Source of the DNA: Moringa oleifera
Taxonomy: Eukaryota; Streptophyta; Magnoliopsida; Brassicales; Moringaceae
DNA: 64,000 nt
Assembly (NCBI GenBank): GCA_021397835.1
Contig: JAJFZO010000718.1
Span: 62,001-126,000 of the forward strand
Direction of reading: 5' to 3'
Both the position numbers and the translations under genes were made by a program. The notes beneath the pieces were generated by a model. That model ran no database searches, was not told where the DNA came from, and worked only from the letters and a program-made list of their open reading frames with translations. Positions 1 through 15,200 of this stretch are shown in pieces. Each line of letters opens with the position of its first letter. Within the stretch, counting starts at the first letter, position 1.

Positions 1-558
1 ATCATTCGAAGAATGTTGTGACAAAACCTATGTGCATTTATTTTCTATGGACATTCAGCAGCCACTGGTGCTTTGTAGTTCCCTTTTTCTGTCAATTTTC
101 CCACTCAGGTGGGAAACATGGTGTTATCGTTCTACCTCTGAAATTATTTCCTAATGATAGAAGCTCTTTATTAGATTATAGTTCCATGTTCTAAAAGCAA
201 TGTAATACAGTTTCTTTAGACCTTGCTTTCAAAACTGATCATGTAGAAATAGGCATATACTTTTGCCCTTGTTGTTCAGATGATAAGAGAGAGCAAACTG
301 TTTTTTCTTTTCCTTATGGTTCAATCAAACTCGGCAAATAGATAAAGGTTCCTTGCGAAGAAAAATCTCTGTAAGTGAAATAATAATAAGAAACTCAAAG
401 AAGCTCTTTCCTTTAATTCTATGACTTAATTTATTTTTGAAAAAAAGAAAAATCTTCTTTGACTCCTCTTTCCAAATTTACTCCCTTATTAGTGTGCCTG
501 TACTTGTTATTTCAAAGAATATTCACCATTTTATCCAAACTTACTGAACATTTTGCAG
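1..558. other. Upstream sequence of the partial first gene; no exon recognised
   Basis: This stretch lies upstream of the first recognisable exon at 559. It probably holds intron sequence and possibly exons of the same gene, but I found no reading frame with credible splice sites. A possible donor (GTAAGT near 382) and possible acceptors (near 108 and 281) do not bound an open frame. Confidence 0.4.
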
Positions 559-2474
559 GTATTGGAGTACTGGGCTGGTAGGGGTATGCTTCAAATCTTG
601 TATGTCTTTTTAATTTCCATAAGTCTTGTTTTTTCCCCTGCTTTCCTTCTTTCTTGAAATGTTTCCTGGTTTCAAGTTCAACTCTTGAATACAATCAACC
701 TGAGTATTAGGTTTACCTGTTAATTTCCAATGGTTGATTTGTTGAGCTAGGGACACAAAACTTAATTGAAGCAAAAACATCCCAAGCATCTAAAGTAGAA
801 AGTAGTTCAGGGAATATTTAACCTCCAACAGAAGCCATTGTACATGTATTTTGCACTTGTGTAGTTGCAAAAACATACAAACAAGGCACAATAATATTAT
901 TCAATTTTTTTTAAAGTTACGATTCTCCTTTTCAGTGTTGCTGTGATGACGAGAGCTTTCCCTAATTATACAGCCAAGCAAAAGGATCTTGTTCTTCTCC
1001 AGAACATAGCAAGCTATATGCTCCTTGCTTGTGGTGTAGTCTATGTTATTTCGGTGAGAGACTAGAAAAGATTCAATTATCCATAGAATTACCTAGTGAT
1101 ATTTCTTTTCTTTTTGACATGAGTGTTGTACCAAATCTTTTCCTGTTTTGATGCATCCTTTCTTTGAATGTCTCTATGAGAACCTTTAAGTTAAATAATG
1201 TGATTTTTAGCATATTTGACTGGAATCTGGTAGCTTTCTGGTATCTTGCTAGACTGATTGATGGAAGTACCAACTGAAGGGCCGGATCTGTAGGTTCTCA
1301 TTTTCAAAAGGTTCAACAGCTTTTGGTTCCATTACGAAACGAATCGCAATATGTCATAGTCTATGTATCTATTGTTTTTACTCTCTCATGGTTGTTACTT
1401 TTTTCAATGCAACCTGCTAGCTGCTTAATTAGATATGTTTGTTGTTTGTAATTTGCGCATAAATTGATCTGTTCAACATCAATACATAATTGCATTGCTA
1501 ATGCCAGGGACTTCTATGCATTGGCTTCTTGAAACGTGCTCGGCAGCAGAAAGAGATTTCCAGAGAGCAAGCAGTCAAGGATTTGGAGGTAAGCAATCAT
1601 ATTGTAGTAATTACGGAAACTGATGCGGGGTGATGGGAGCATAAATGAGATTTGTTTCTAGCATCTGCAGGCTTAGCTTTCTTTGTCTTTAGTTTTCAGT
1701 TTTATGGAGTCTAATTACAGTATTGAGGAACAGAATGTGATGAATTTGTGACTATCTGCAGTTTTTCTTGGGGTTCATGCTTGCAATTAGCCAATTACAC
1801 TTTTGAAAATCTGCCATCGATGACCCAACATATGTTATCTAATTTTACTGGTCTTCACTGAAAATGTGTTGTGGTGTGCATATCTAGCATGTTCACTGAA
1901 TCAACAGTATTTTGCCAAGGAGACTGCCTGTTCTGTACTTCCAGTAGGCCATTACCTGATGAACCTCTTTGTTTCATCATCTTGTTAAAACTTGAAAGGA
2001 AATGAATCAAAATTTAGCATACCCTCCATTAATTTGGAAATTGGGAATGCTATGAACAATATGGGCATACCATTTTGATGCTTAATAAATGATGCCACTG
2101 CTTGGAGTGACAGCATTTGTCAATAAGGTTACCTTATCCTTCTTTGATAACATTAGAATCTGTTTCTTATCTGCCTGATCTCTGGAGCAAAATTTGTAAT
2201 CTGAGTTGGAGTTTGTATGCATGAAATAGTTTGTATCACAGTCTTAAGTTATATTGAAATTAGGCACTTCTCTGATTTTGTTGCTGACACTTGTGTGATT
2301 GTGTATACCCGGGGATAGCTATAATTAACTCCTCTCTTTTGTTTTATCCCTTCTGACAAGAATATATAAATAAACAAGTAACTTTTTACTCTGATTTGCT
2401 CTTCTTGACAACTACAGGAATTGGAACGACGCAGGGAAGAACTTGAACAATTACTCATGGCAGAAAGGGTCTAA
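559..2474 (+). CDS. Partial gene: small membrane protein, TVP15/COPI-associated-like (3' exons)
   Basis: Four exons join in one frame: 559-599, 936-1053, 1508-1588 and 2418-2474 (TAA). All introns are GT-AG, with phases 2, 0 and 0 following the exons. The joined C-terminal part is about 98 residues. It starts VLEYWAGRGMLQIF, has a basic loop, then one clear hydrophobic span (about NIASYMLLACGVVYVISGLL). It ends in a charged, probably coiled-coil tail rich in Glu, Arg and Lys (QKEISREQAVKDLEELERR). The Gly-Arg-Gly pair before a hydrophobic stretch, followed by a second transmembrane span, resembles the Golgi TVP15/COPI-associated family; that is a recollection-level match, not a search. The 5' exons are missing or unrecognised, so the start is unknown. 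It is convergent with the MDP1 gene. Confidence 0.6.
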
Positions 2475-3840
2475 GACAAATTATCTGATCCGGAGGATAT
2501 CTTTATCTGAGACACGAAAGGGAAGTGACCCAACAGAAGTCCTTGGTTGTATTTACTTGTTTGTATGAGCATTGGCTTGTTATTGCTTTTTTTGACACTG
2601 TTGTTTAGATCACGATACTCAGGAGTGAGTCTTTCCTATGACATTGTACAGTCCACTTCAAGAGACAGATTTTCAATTCTTTTTATTGTCCAGATCAGAT
2701 AGTTGCTCACTTTAAGTGAAGAAACCTCATGCTCTCTCTCTCTCTCTAATTTGTTTTCTATTTTGTGTTTAGGTCTAAGTTTGAACACTACGTAGAGTAT
2801 AATGCGTGATGCTTCCCACTTGCCTTTGGGTTGCTGCTTCTGGCTGTATATGCTACTACTTACATAGAAATTTTTATGGTTAACTAATTAAATTAAATGC
2901 TCCTTAATAATGTAAAAACCTTCCAATTGTCACATACTTCATAACAAGGGGAAAGACAAGTTTGGGGTAGAGAGTAGAGGAAGAGAAGCAAGTTCGACAT
3001 ACGTGTTGAGAATCATACTAGAAATGGCTGATGGTTCAAAGTCTGTATGCTTTAGGTACTGTGCAGAATTTGGCTAGCTTCTTTGGAATAAATAAAAGTG
3101 AAAATACAAGAAAATATTGTAGTGAATCAATTAATATCTTCACAAGAATGATGTGCAATTTGATTGTGTGTTGATGGTGGTAAGTTCATATCAGCAAAAG
3201 ACATTTCAAAGAAGTCGCCAGGGAATTAGACCTTGTGAATTGGCCATACATTCTGGAGAAAGAATTACCTGAACCCGGAGCAGACTGTCATTAAGTTATG
3301 TGGCCGTGGTTCATCATCGTGTATTGCCCTTGAGAGCAAAAAATATCATGCAACTCCCCAGCTAGTTTGAATCCTTCAAAATGAGTGATGAAAGCAGCTA
3401 GTTTGTGAGTATCCGCACATGCTGAACGCCATTATGAGCATTAGATTGAACTTCGGCATATAATAGTGTAGCTGGAGATGAACAAGCACATCAACCACAA
3501 TTATTCAGGAACCAAAAGAAGGTAGGTTTTTAAAACTATGAAGAAAGTACTGCATGATGTTCCTCCTAGCAGTTCACTGAAATTCATTATAAAATGGCCT
3601 ATATCATGTCCCACATGTGAATGCCCTCTAAGTTTAACATATACTAGAAGCATATGCCCTGGAAGTCTAATGCACCAGAAGCAAATGCCCTGGAACAAAT
3701 GCCATGGGAAGAGTTCCTTGGTAGCTGATACAGCAGATCTTCATTCATAAACTGAATGTGTTGACAATATTAATATGACAATCTGGAAACAACTTTGATT
3801 CCTTGAGTTGGAATTCAACATTGCTAGCATGAGAAAACAC
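2475..3840. other. Spacer between two convergent genes
   Basis: This region holds the 3' UTRs of the two convergent genes. A short CT dinucleotide run lies near 2732-2748. No coding frame with splice support was found; the small open frames at 3501-3750 overlap on both strands and look random. Confidence 0.6.
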
Positions 3841-6086
<2,246 letters not shown>

Positions 6087-6316
6087 CTTCTCTCCCTCTC
6101 CCTCTCCTTCCTCGTCCCTTAAATGACACTATAATCTAACGCTTAAGCTTTTCATGGAACATTCTGTTTGGCTGCTAATATAACGATATTCTTGGAAGAA
6201 CAAAGCTAGAATACGGCTCAGCCTCATGAATCATAGAAGCGCCCTTAATACACTAATCATACATTTATTAATAACAATTTTCACTATTTTTATTTTGACT
6301 TAGAGTGGGATTATAA
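6087..6316 (-). promoter_or_regulatory. 5' flank of MDP1 (promoter and 5' UTR, not resolved)
   Basis: This lies between the MDP1 start codon and the transposon edge. The part next to the ATG is purine-rich on the minus strand, like a 5' UTR. I could not place a TATA box or start site confidently. Confidence 0.35.
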
Positions 6317-7609
6317 GGTGATCTCCAACCCTAAACACCAAATTTAACATCAATTTAGTGTTAAATTTTTTTTAAAAAAATATTTTAACACCAAATTTTT
6401 TTTTATCTCCAAATCTATTTACACCAAATTGGTGTTATAATATTATTTTAATAATATGAATAATTATTATTAATAAAAATATTTATAAATATTAATTAAT
6501 TTATTTAAAATAATAAGATAATTAATATAATTTAAAATTTTAATTTATATTTTTTAGAAAATTAATATTATATAATAAATTATAATTTTTAGTAATTTTT
6601 ATAATTAATAATTTATCAATTAAATTTTATAAATATATTTTTATCGTAATTTTTTACTTAATTATTTTTATGAGTTACTTACATTTTTACAATAATGTAT
6701 AATTTTTTGATAGAGTAGTTTTAAATATATGATTCAAATTGATATTAAAATTTCATTACGTAATTGATACAAGACAAAATAAAATCATTAACACATTACA
6801 ATATTTAGTTTTTTAAATTACCATGATGATTCCACAAATGTTCAATCAATGCATCACGAAGCGTAAAATGAGCCTTTTTGTCTATGTCCAACAAGAAATT
6901 CTTGAAACTTCACAATTTCATCCATTATCATTTAATGAAAATTTATGCAAAACGAGGTCGAGATCATCAATCTGAAGGAGTGAGTGAATCATTTAATGCT
7001 TTTGATCAATACTTTGGTGGTGTAAGAGGAAATGGACATGACTTTCCTACATTCTAAATAGTTTTAAGGTTAGTTTATTCTTGTTGGAGTATTTTAATTT
7101 TAATTAATGTTGTAATTTCAGTTAAAGTTGTAATCGTTGATGTGTTGTTATATTTATTGTACTGTATTAAGTTTAAAAAAATTATTTTTATCATATTTAT
7201 GTAAAAATTTAAATTATATCATAAATTATAAATTATTTTAAATTTTTATATATTTTTAAATAATAATTTTAATACTATATATAATAATATTATTAATTAA
7301 ATAAATTATTATTATTATTAATTTAAATAAAATAAAATTATGTATTGAATATTGATATCGTTTTAAAAATCTTGATGAGATATTCTTAATGATATAATTT
7401 TTTTTCCTAATAATATCACATATTTATTAAGTTATCGATCAAAAATATCTTTAATTCAAAAACTTTTAAAAAGTAATTGTAAAATTTTTTTAAAAATACA
7501 TCAATTTATTGTAACTACGATGCAGAAGCTAATTTACGGTCTCGATGGAGATGATTTGATCAATTTTTAATAACATTTTGTCGTTTTATCGTCTTCATTG
7601 GAGATGGCC
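6317..7609. mobile_element. Decayed PIF/Harbinger-type DNA transposon
   Basis: The left edge reads AGGTGATCTCCAACC and the inverted right edge AGGCCATCTCCAATG, giving a TIR of roughly 13-15 bp. The interior is mostly AT-rich and non-coding, but a transposase C-terminus survives on the minus strand at 6805-6901. A + strand stretch at about 6938-7060 keeps a short open frame ending VRGNGHDFPTF, possibly from the accessory ORF. Internal palindromic repeats around 6350-6440 (CACCAAATTTAACA and its inverse) fit a subterminal structure. The exact 3-bp target duplication is not clear, so the edges are good only to a few bases. Confidence 0.6.
6805..6901 (-). pseudogene. Harbinger transposase C-terminal remnant
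   Basis: Reading the minus strand gives LLDIDKKAHFTLRDALIEHL, then Trp-Asn-His-His and a TAA stop. This matches the typical end of plant PIF/Harbinger DDE transposases (…LRxDLIEHxWNxxG). No catalytic domain remains, so it is non-functional. Confidence 0.65.
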
Positions 7610-9267
7610 TCTTCATTTTTTTTATATTAGGAAAAAAAAAAAAGAAAAGTACTTCGGATCATCAGTTTGCTCAGTAACAGCTCCAAGATAATAATTCTTA
7701 ATGATAAAGAACATACAATAATAAAACTCTAAATTTATAATATATACATTTATATATAAATAAATATTTTGATTCAGTTACATCATCAATGATATAAAAT
7801 TATTTTTTTATTTTATTTATAATAATATTATTAATATTATTGTTGTTATTATAAACATAAAAAACTTAAATTTTATGTAAATTTTTTCAATTGTGCTCAT
7901 CATTTTAATTTTTTTAATTATGCATTCAAACTTTTAATTTGAATTAATTTAAATTTATCAAAAAATTTAAAATTATTTATATTAAAAATCTTAAACAACA
8001 AATTTTAATCTAAAATTTTATATAACATAAATCTTTAATTTACTATCACACTGTTTTCTAAATATTAAAATTTTCAACATTTTATATTATTAAAATTTAA
8101 TGAATTGTAAATAAAAATATTTAAATAAAAAATATGAATTCAAAATAAAACATAAAATGTATTAAATTATTTCTGAAGTGTTTCAACATCTAAATACTAT
8201 TAAGTTTTTATAATTATTTAAATCAAAATTTAAATTAAATCAAATTAAAAATTTTGATGCACAATTTTAAAAATTAAAATAGACAAAATTCAAATTAAAA
8301 TTAATTTTTTTTTATATTTACTTTTAGTACTACTATTATAATTTATTTATGAGGTTATAAGACTACTTTTAATTAAATATAAAGACTTTCATAAGAGCTA
8401 GAAAAATGAATCCAAATCTATCAAAGACAATTTTTTTTCTTGAAGAAAAAAACTTTTTGGACACCAACTTCTAAATTATCAGTAGGTTGAATTGAGCTAG
8501 GCATTTGGTCAAATTCAAAACTAATTTAGTTTTTTTATAAAAAAATATATTCAAAGCCAAAAATTTCAACTAAAATAAAATAACATTATATTAAATAAAA
8601 AACCCATTAATAATCCCAATAGTACTGCCACCCATTTCTTTATCCCTTCAGCCGCTTCATTACTCATGCTTCTTCAGTCATGTAATGACTCTTTCAAACC
8701 ATTTGGGAAGGCTACTATCCACCAAATAGCCAACAAGCCCTAGAGTAGCTCAAATTTCTTTTTGTTCTAAAGAAATTCCTAAACTCCCAGGAAAGGAAGA
8801 GCAAGCTACAAAAACCCTAAAGCCAAACCATCATAACTTGTAAACTAAGCCCACAATCCACTGAAAACATAAACTGCTGGAAAATAACACAGAAGCACAG
8901 TTGAGCACAAGACTGCTCACTTCTTTTTCCAATCCCAAAACAGTTGCTCCATAGATCATTCCCATAAAATCTATAGAACCAAAGCAGTAATGAAAGCGAA
9001 CAAAGTCGGTAAACTTACAGAAGCTGGCAAAATTATGTACCAGAACTATATTTACACCACCATGTTACTATGACAAAAATCCCCATCTTCCCAACTTCTT
9101 CATTATTTACAGCAGGGAACAGGAGGGAGGTGGAAGGGTTCTGATTGTCACCTATATACTTAGAAGGCCCTTCCTCTATGCCATGTACAGCTATCCTCCA
9201 TATCCACAGCTTCTGCATCAAAAACACAGTCCTTTTGCCTGGTTTCTTGTCAGTAGCCTTTCACCCG
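7610..9267. other. AT-rich spacer and 3' UTR of the SUMO protease gene
   Basis: The stretch 7610-8600 is extremely AT-rich, with no coding signal. From about 8620 to 9267 the composition becomes more balanced, and this part probably includes the 3' UTR of the minus-strand protease gene. Confidence 0.5.
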
Positions 9268-12200
9268 TCAGAGGAGTCTGAGCCTCTTTGCAGCTTGCTG
9301 CCTCTCTTGCTCAGCCACACCATCTCCATTACTGGATAACACATTATTTTCTTCTAGATCGATGCATTTACCAACACTTGGCCCTCCAAGGGATAAAGTC
9401 AGGGTGTTCCCATGGGAGGATGAGAAAAAGTTACCCTCACTGCCATCTTGCATGTCATTTGCATCTTGGGAGTCTTGAACCACACAATCAGCAAGTTCAT
9501 CAATTACCATCAAAGGAGATTCACCTTTATCAGAGCTCTCCAGGTGCCTAGATATTGCAAAATTTGGAAGTATGTGACCCTCATATAGTTGAACCTCAGT
9601 TCCACTATCTTGCTTATTCTTTTCAGAAGCTTGGGAGGACAAATACTTGTCTGTGCCATCCTGTGAAGGAACTTTATGAGAATGGTCTTCAAAGATCTCG
9701 TAAATTAATTTCTTGATATATGCACGTTTTAGAGAAACCTCCCCAGGTGGAAACCAATTCCTAGTAAGCTGGAAAAACATAAGAAAAATTGTAATTTTAC
9801 GAATGCAACTGCACATAAAATCACTATGCAGTGGCATAATGTCTTAAAAAACAACCAAGGAGAATGACGACGCAGCAACTGGCATCAGTTTTTGACTCGA
9901 TCTAGCGAGGATTGTTCAGGTTACTATCTCCATGGCAATAATACTCATTTGAGAATGGGCCACTTACTTTAGAGTGAACATATGTAATATAACTTCATTC
10001 TCAGTCAGAAAGGAAATAACTAATGAGCATGCCCTGAAAACCATTGTGCCAGATTATTGACTAATTTCAGATTCCAGCAAGACATGCATAAGATTTCACA
10101 TGATGAATTGCTGGTCTCACTGAAAGAGGCACAAAAAGGTTTTTTGGATGCTGATATGTGCATAGCCATGAATTCATGCATGGAGTAGTGCTGGCCACTT
10201 GGTTAGTAGCTGGTCAAACAAGGAAGTCTGGCTAGGTGCATATCAACATCCGAAACAAACAAGCACCCAAGAAAACAAATATAAAGCTAGCAACAAACTG
10301 AACAAGCATGCAATTGTAATCACGTACTGACAACATCTGTATATATATGAGCACAATCCATCATAATGTCGAGAAACCACTTTTAATTCTTCAAGGTTTA
10401 ATTTAATCATTTTATTCAATTGCTCGAGGCCCTCCAATGATATCCATACAACATTACTATCTCAAAACTCTCAGTAAAGTAGTTTAAGACATTAAGTTTT
10501 GTGACTTATTCCTTGCTTCCTATATTGACAGTAATCTCTTGATTACAACAACGTGGAAAATCATTTTATCATGAACAGATACTCCATAGCACAGAAGCAT
10601 TTCTATAGGTAAATTTCTTAAGTGTAGACTTTCTACAATACTGGAGCAGCAGGAAGTTCACACCAGCAACAAGATTAAATCCATAACTCTTAGTTCCTAA
10701 ACCTTTCATGAATAAACCCAAACAGTGTCGAGTACAAAACCATAAGTTGACACTATAATCATATTGACCAGCGTTGGCCACAGATATCAAGTTAAGGGTG
10801 TCAACAAGACCAACATCATTAATTGTTACCCAGGGGATAGCTTCCCAAGTCATTGACAAGATAAAACCTCAACAGCAGCCAGAACTAATTCAAGAAAATC
10901 CCCAGACATCAGTTCCTAGCACCCTTGATAATGAGGAGGATAAACTCAAAAGAAAAAAAATAAAAAAAATCAACTTCCGCAGCAGCTAAAAACCAGATGA
11001 AAACTAAACAAGTGCTACAGCCACAGAGAGAAAACCTTAACTCAATAGTCATTTTGTTGACCCTGAAGCAAAATAGGTAAGTAAACAGCTCTGAGAAAGG
11101 CAGTGAGATTACTCACAAAGTTGGAGAACTCTGTTATCTCAAAAAGGTTGAAGTTAGCAGGAGCTTCCTCAAGGAAAAGTTCCACATAATGCAGCAAAAA
11201 GAGGCCGCAGTCAAACGAATTCTCCTGCTGTGGAAGCTGAATCAAAATAGTAACAAACAAGGATCATAATTAACTCTAAGAAAGAAAACTTGAGGATTTC
11301 TCAGTTAATGGCAACTAGATTGCAATCCAAAGTAAAACCATTCTCTTGTTTCCTAATAGCTTTTGAACATCAATATACAGAAGTCATATGTCTGGAGTAG
11401 AGTACAGCAGATAATAACAGATAAAAACTGAAGGAATGAAACAAATTTTCTCAAAGCAGAGATGCTACCTCAAGTGAGACAAACCGTAAACATAAGAATT
11501 TTGAAAGGACATCATCGGTTGTCTCCCTATGCCTCTCTTTCCACTCTTCACATAAGTAGCTGTCATCACAGGAAATAAAATGGAGCCAACCAGAATCAAC
11601 ATTGGTATCTTAAAGAAGGAAATGTATTGATTCTAAACTGAATGCAAACAGTTGAAACAGTTCCAACGCTACAAGGTCTTTCCATCTGAGCAGTAGCAAT
11701 CAATAAGTTCAACGACTAGTTATATTTGCTCAAGTAATTCAGCTCAAACTTGAAGTGGCAGTCATTGCGATAATAATTAACATTCTCATAAAATATTTGA
11801 GGTTGTCAGCAAGACATTATAATGTAGACCTGGGAACGTGGAATATGGATCGGTAAATCAAATTTTGGGTCAAATGAAACCCATCGACTCAAGTTTGGTT
11901 GACATGGTTGACCAAATGGGTCAAAAATTATACACTCTTTTTTTTTTTCTTTAATAAATTAGCAACTTCCCTGCATTTCATATGACCAGCATATAAAAGG
12001 TTAATCCTACTTCTATTATTTCCTTTTAGATCAAGAATGTCGTCAATATCAAAGTTTTGGTGGATGACCCTGTTAGATTATTACAAAATGCAAGAAGCTT
12101 CACTTTGATGAAAGCGCAGCTTCAGAAAAGAACAACACTGAACCTTGATAACCATATAACCACAGTTGTGAGATACTGTTTTAGGCAACACAGGCCCAAA

Positions 12201-15200
12201 AAAAGGAAAAAAAGGAAACATTTGTAACAAGGCCCATAGAGGCTTTCCTGATCCTACGGTGGTTGAAAGAAATGGTTACCTCTGGACAAGATCTTTAAGG
12301 CCTTCGTGACTTCCTTTAATTGAATCCATGTGCAAAATGCATGGAACTTTAGGTGAATTTCCAATTACGTCATCTATAAAATGGATGTAAAATTTTAGGA
12401 GGTAGAAATAATCTTAGCAACTATAATCAATAGGCATCAGTTGCTTGGGACCTTGCCTTTGAAATGAGCCACTTCACCAGGATGGCAGATGACAATTAAA
12501 CTCCAGTGAAAACTGTACAGAATTTAATTCACATTAGAGAAGAGTACAATAAAAGTCATCTTCCATCATTGCAGGCAAAACAAATTCACAAAAGTGATTT
12601 CTCACCTGCAGTTCACAGGAATGAAAACATAATCCTTCTCAAAAAGACTCACTTTTCTAGTCCATTTTCGAACACGTTGAAATGCTTGCCTGCTTTGATG
12701 AGCATTACATGGACCTTTGGCTAGATCAGCAAGCTTCCGGTAGAAGAAACTGTTGAAAAAGTGGAACCTATTCTGTTCCTCAGGTTGAATTTTATTCTTC
12801 AAATATCTGCCAATAGGTCAGATTTTGTTCTTATTAATCCTTTCATTGAGAACATATAGAAGGCACTGATTAGACAAAATGAACATTTTGATAATTGATC
12901 CAAAAATTATAATTTATCAAGCACAAAAAGAAAAGAAAAGGTGAGACCAAGAAATCCTTCACAATATCAGAACTTCAGCAAAGCCCTTAGCCCTCCCCAC
13001 TCCCCTCTCCCTCCCCCCCTCCCCCCAACAAAACAAAAAAAAAAAAAAAGAAAAAAAGTGGATCCTTCCATCTTGAGAATACTGTGTCCAAGTTCCTCTA
13101 TCTAGTGTTTCAAGATTAATCAGCGCATTTTAGGCTTTGTGAATGACTCAATAACATATTTGTTAATTAAAACAAAATTAAACTGATCACTGTTTATCAA
13201 TTATGATAATGGTTAGCAGTTTCTTAGAGACAAAGGAAACCCTGATCCTGTTGCTATACAAACTGCATCTCAACTATAGATGCTTTATCACAGAAGAAAC
13301 AGAAGATAGAGAAAATATTGTCAGGAAATAGGCAATAAAAAAATCTTATTTTAGAGATAAATGACCAACATCATCTTATAAGCCTTGGGAAGACCTCAAC
13401 TCTACTAATGTGACAACCTCCTTGGCTTCTGTAATTTTTAATCCATATGCCTTAAATTAACGTACATTAGGTCTGGCAGAATACGCTTCTTCAAGCATAC
13501 GACAGACAAGTTCTCGAACTTGAATCTAAATTTATCATAACAAAAACTTACTTAATATAGAAGTCAATGATGGTATCATTGATGAACCTCTCTGGCTCTA
13601 GAAGTTCAATATCTTGCTTACTGATTGAAACAGCATCTAGGTCTCCTTTTGGATAGATAATATCTTCAAAAGGCTCAGGAAAACTGAAAAATATAAATCC
13701 GAGTTAACCAACATTAAGAGAGAAAAAGACATGAAGCTTAGTTGACAGTAATTCCTATGTTCATATAGAGATTCATATGCATTGTAATTTGTACAGGCAC
13801 TACAAACAGAGGAATGACAAAGTTATGAAGGACAAACACATGTTTGTGAGATTTATAGGTTCAAGTATTAGATGCAAACTTCAGCAACACAAATTGATAA
13901 TAGAGCAGCAAGAATATCAAAAGCACATTCTACAGAGAAATCGCTCTATCTAGGACACAATCACACACAATATCAATAATTCTCAGATACTTCTTGATAC
14001 AAATTCCAGAGTTCTAAAATATAAAAAGTCCGAATGTAGATCCTAACCTACATTTCTTAAATACTCCTGGAAGGACAACGGGGACTTACATCATGATACA
14101 ACTTGTTATACTATAGAATTGCAATATAACCTGATCCACTTTATCATAAAGTGCATCAATTAAATTTTCAACAATGCAACGAAAAAATTTATCACTCACA
14201 TATTCCCATCATATAATATCCCACTGTACATGGCGTTTCCAAAGTTCATAAGACATATATGATCTGAATAGAACATTGCCAATGAAAAATCATGCAAAAG
14301 CACACACTCCAAAATGTTGAATTGTTGGTAAAATTAAATAGAAGGGGAAAAATCAAGACAATGAAGAGTTGAACTAAAATTTTGTTAGACTAAATCTAAA
14401 GTAACCAGAATAATATTTTTCCACTATCAAATTGAGCTTCTACCAACAGTTTTCGAGTCCAGGTCCAATCATTCAAACACTATTATTCTATCATGATGAC
14501 ATGTATCCCAAATTAAACATTTAGCAATATAAGGAAATCCTTTAACTCAACCCAATTAATCTTTAGACTAGCTGAGGTCAGCGACAAGGATCCTTTTCCC
14601 AAGTTCAACCCAATGAAAAACCATAATTCTCAACTAACATGTTTCTTTTATAATTATTATTATTATTTTAAGCGAGAGAGATCTCAGTTACATTTTTAGA
14701 AATCTAATTCCTTCCTAACAACCTCAACCATAATCTTTAAGTCTACCCTTATCCTTGTTGGACCATCTATTTTGATAAAGCACTCTTCCATGTAGCCGTG
14801 GTCCACATGCCCAAACCATTTAAGACACGTTTCTCCCAATGTATCCTCTACTGGTGCTACAGCCATCTTTTGAAAAGATAAACTCTTTACTTATTCTTTC
14901 TTTCCTCATATTCCTACACATCCAACTGAACATCCTTCAGCAACATTCATCTCTTGGAAATGTTGTTTCTCATATGATTAGCTCCCTGTACCATGTAAGA
15001 ATAGCTGCCTTATGATGCTGTTCTGTAAGATTACTCAGTGAATGAATTGCAAATCATTTGACCATACAAAAATAAACCACGACTGCAAGTACAAAAGCAG
15101 CAGCACATGAGACCAAGAATATAAAGAAGCATATGCATGAGATGACATCAGATTATGATGGTAAAATTAGGACATGTAGATAAACCATGAAAAACCAATT

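Noticed and set aside
281..381. Possible upstream exon of the first gene between an acceptor-like CAG and GTAAGT
   Set aside because: All frames contain stops.
3501..3750. Overlapping small frames on both strands
   Set aside because: They are mutual shadows in a spacer with imperfect short repeats and no splice or family support.
12990..13050. C-run followed by A-run in intron 10 of the SUMO protease gene
   Set aside because: Simple low-complexity sequence; no element structure around it.
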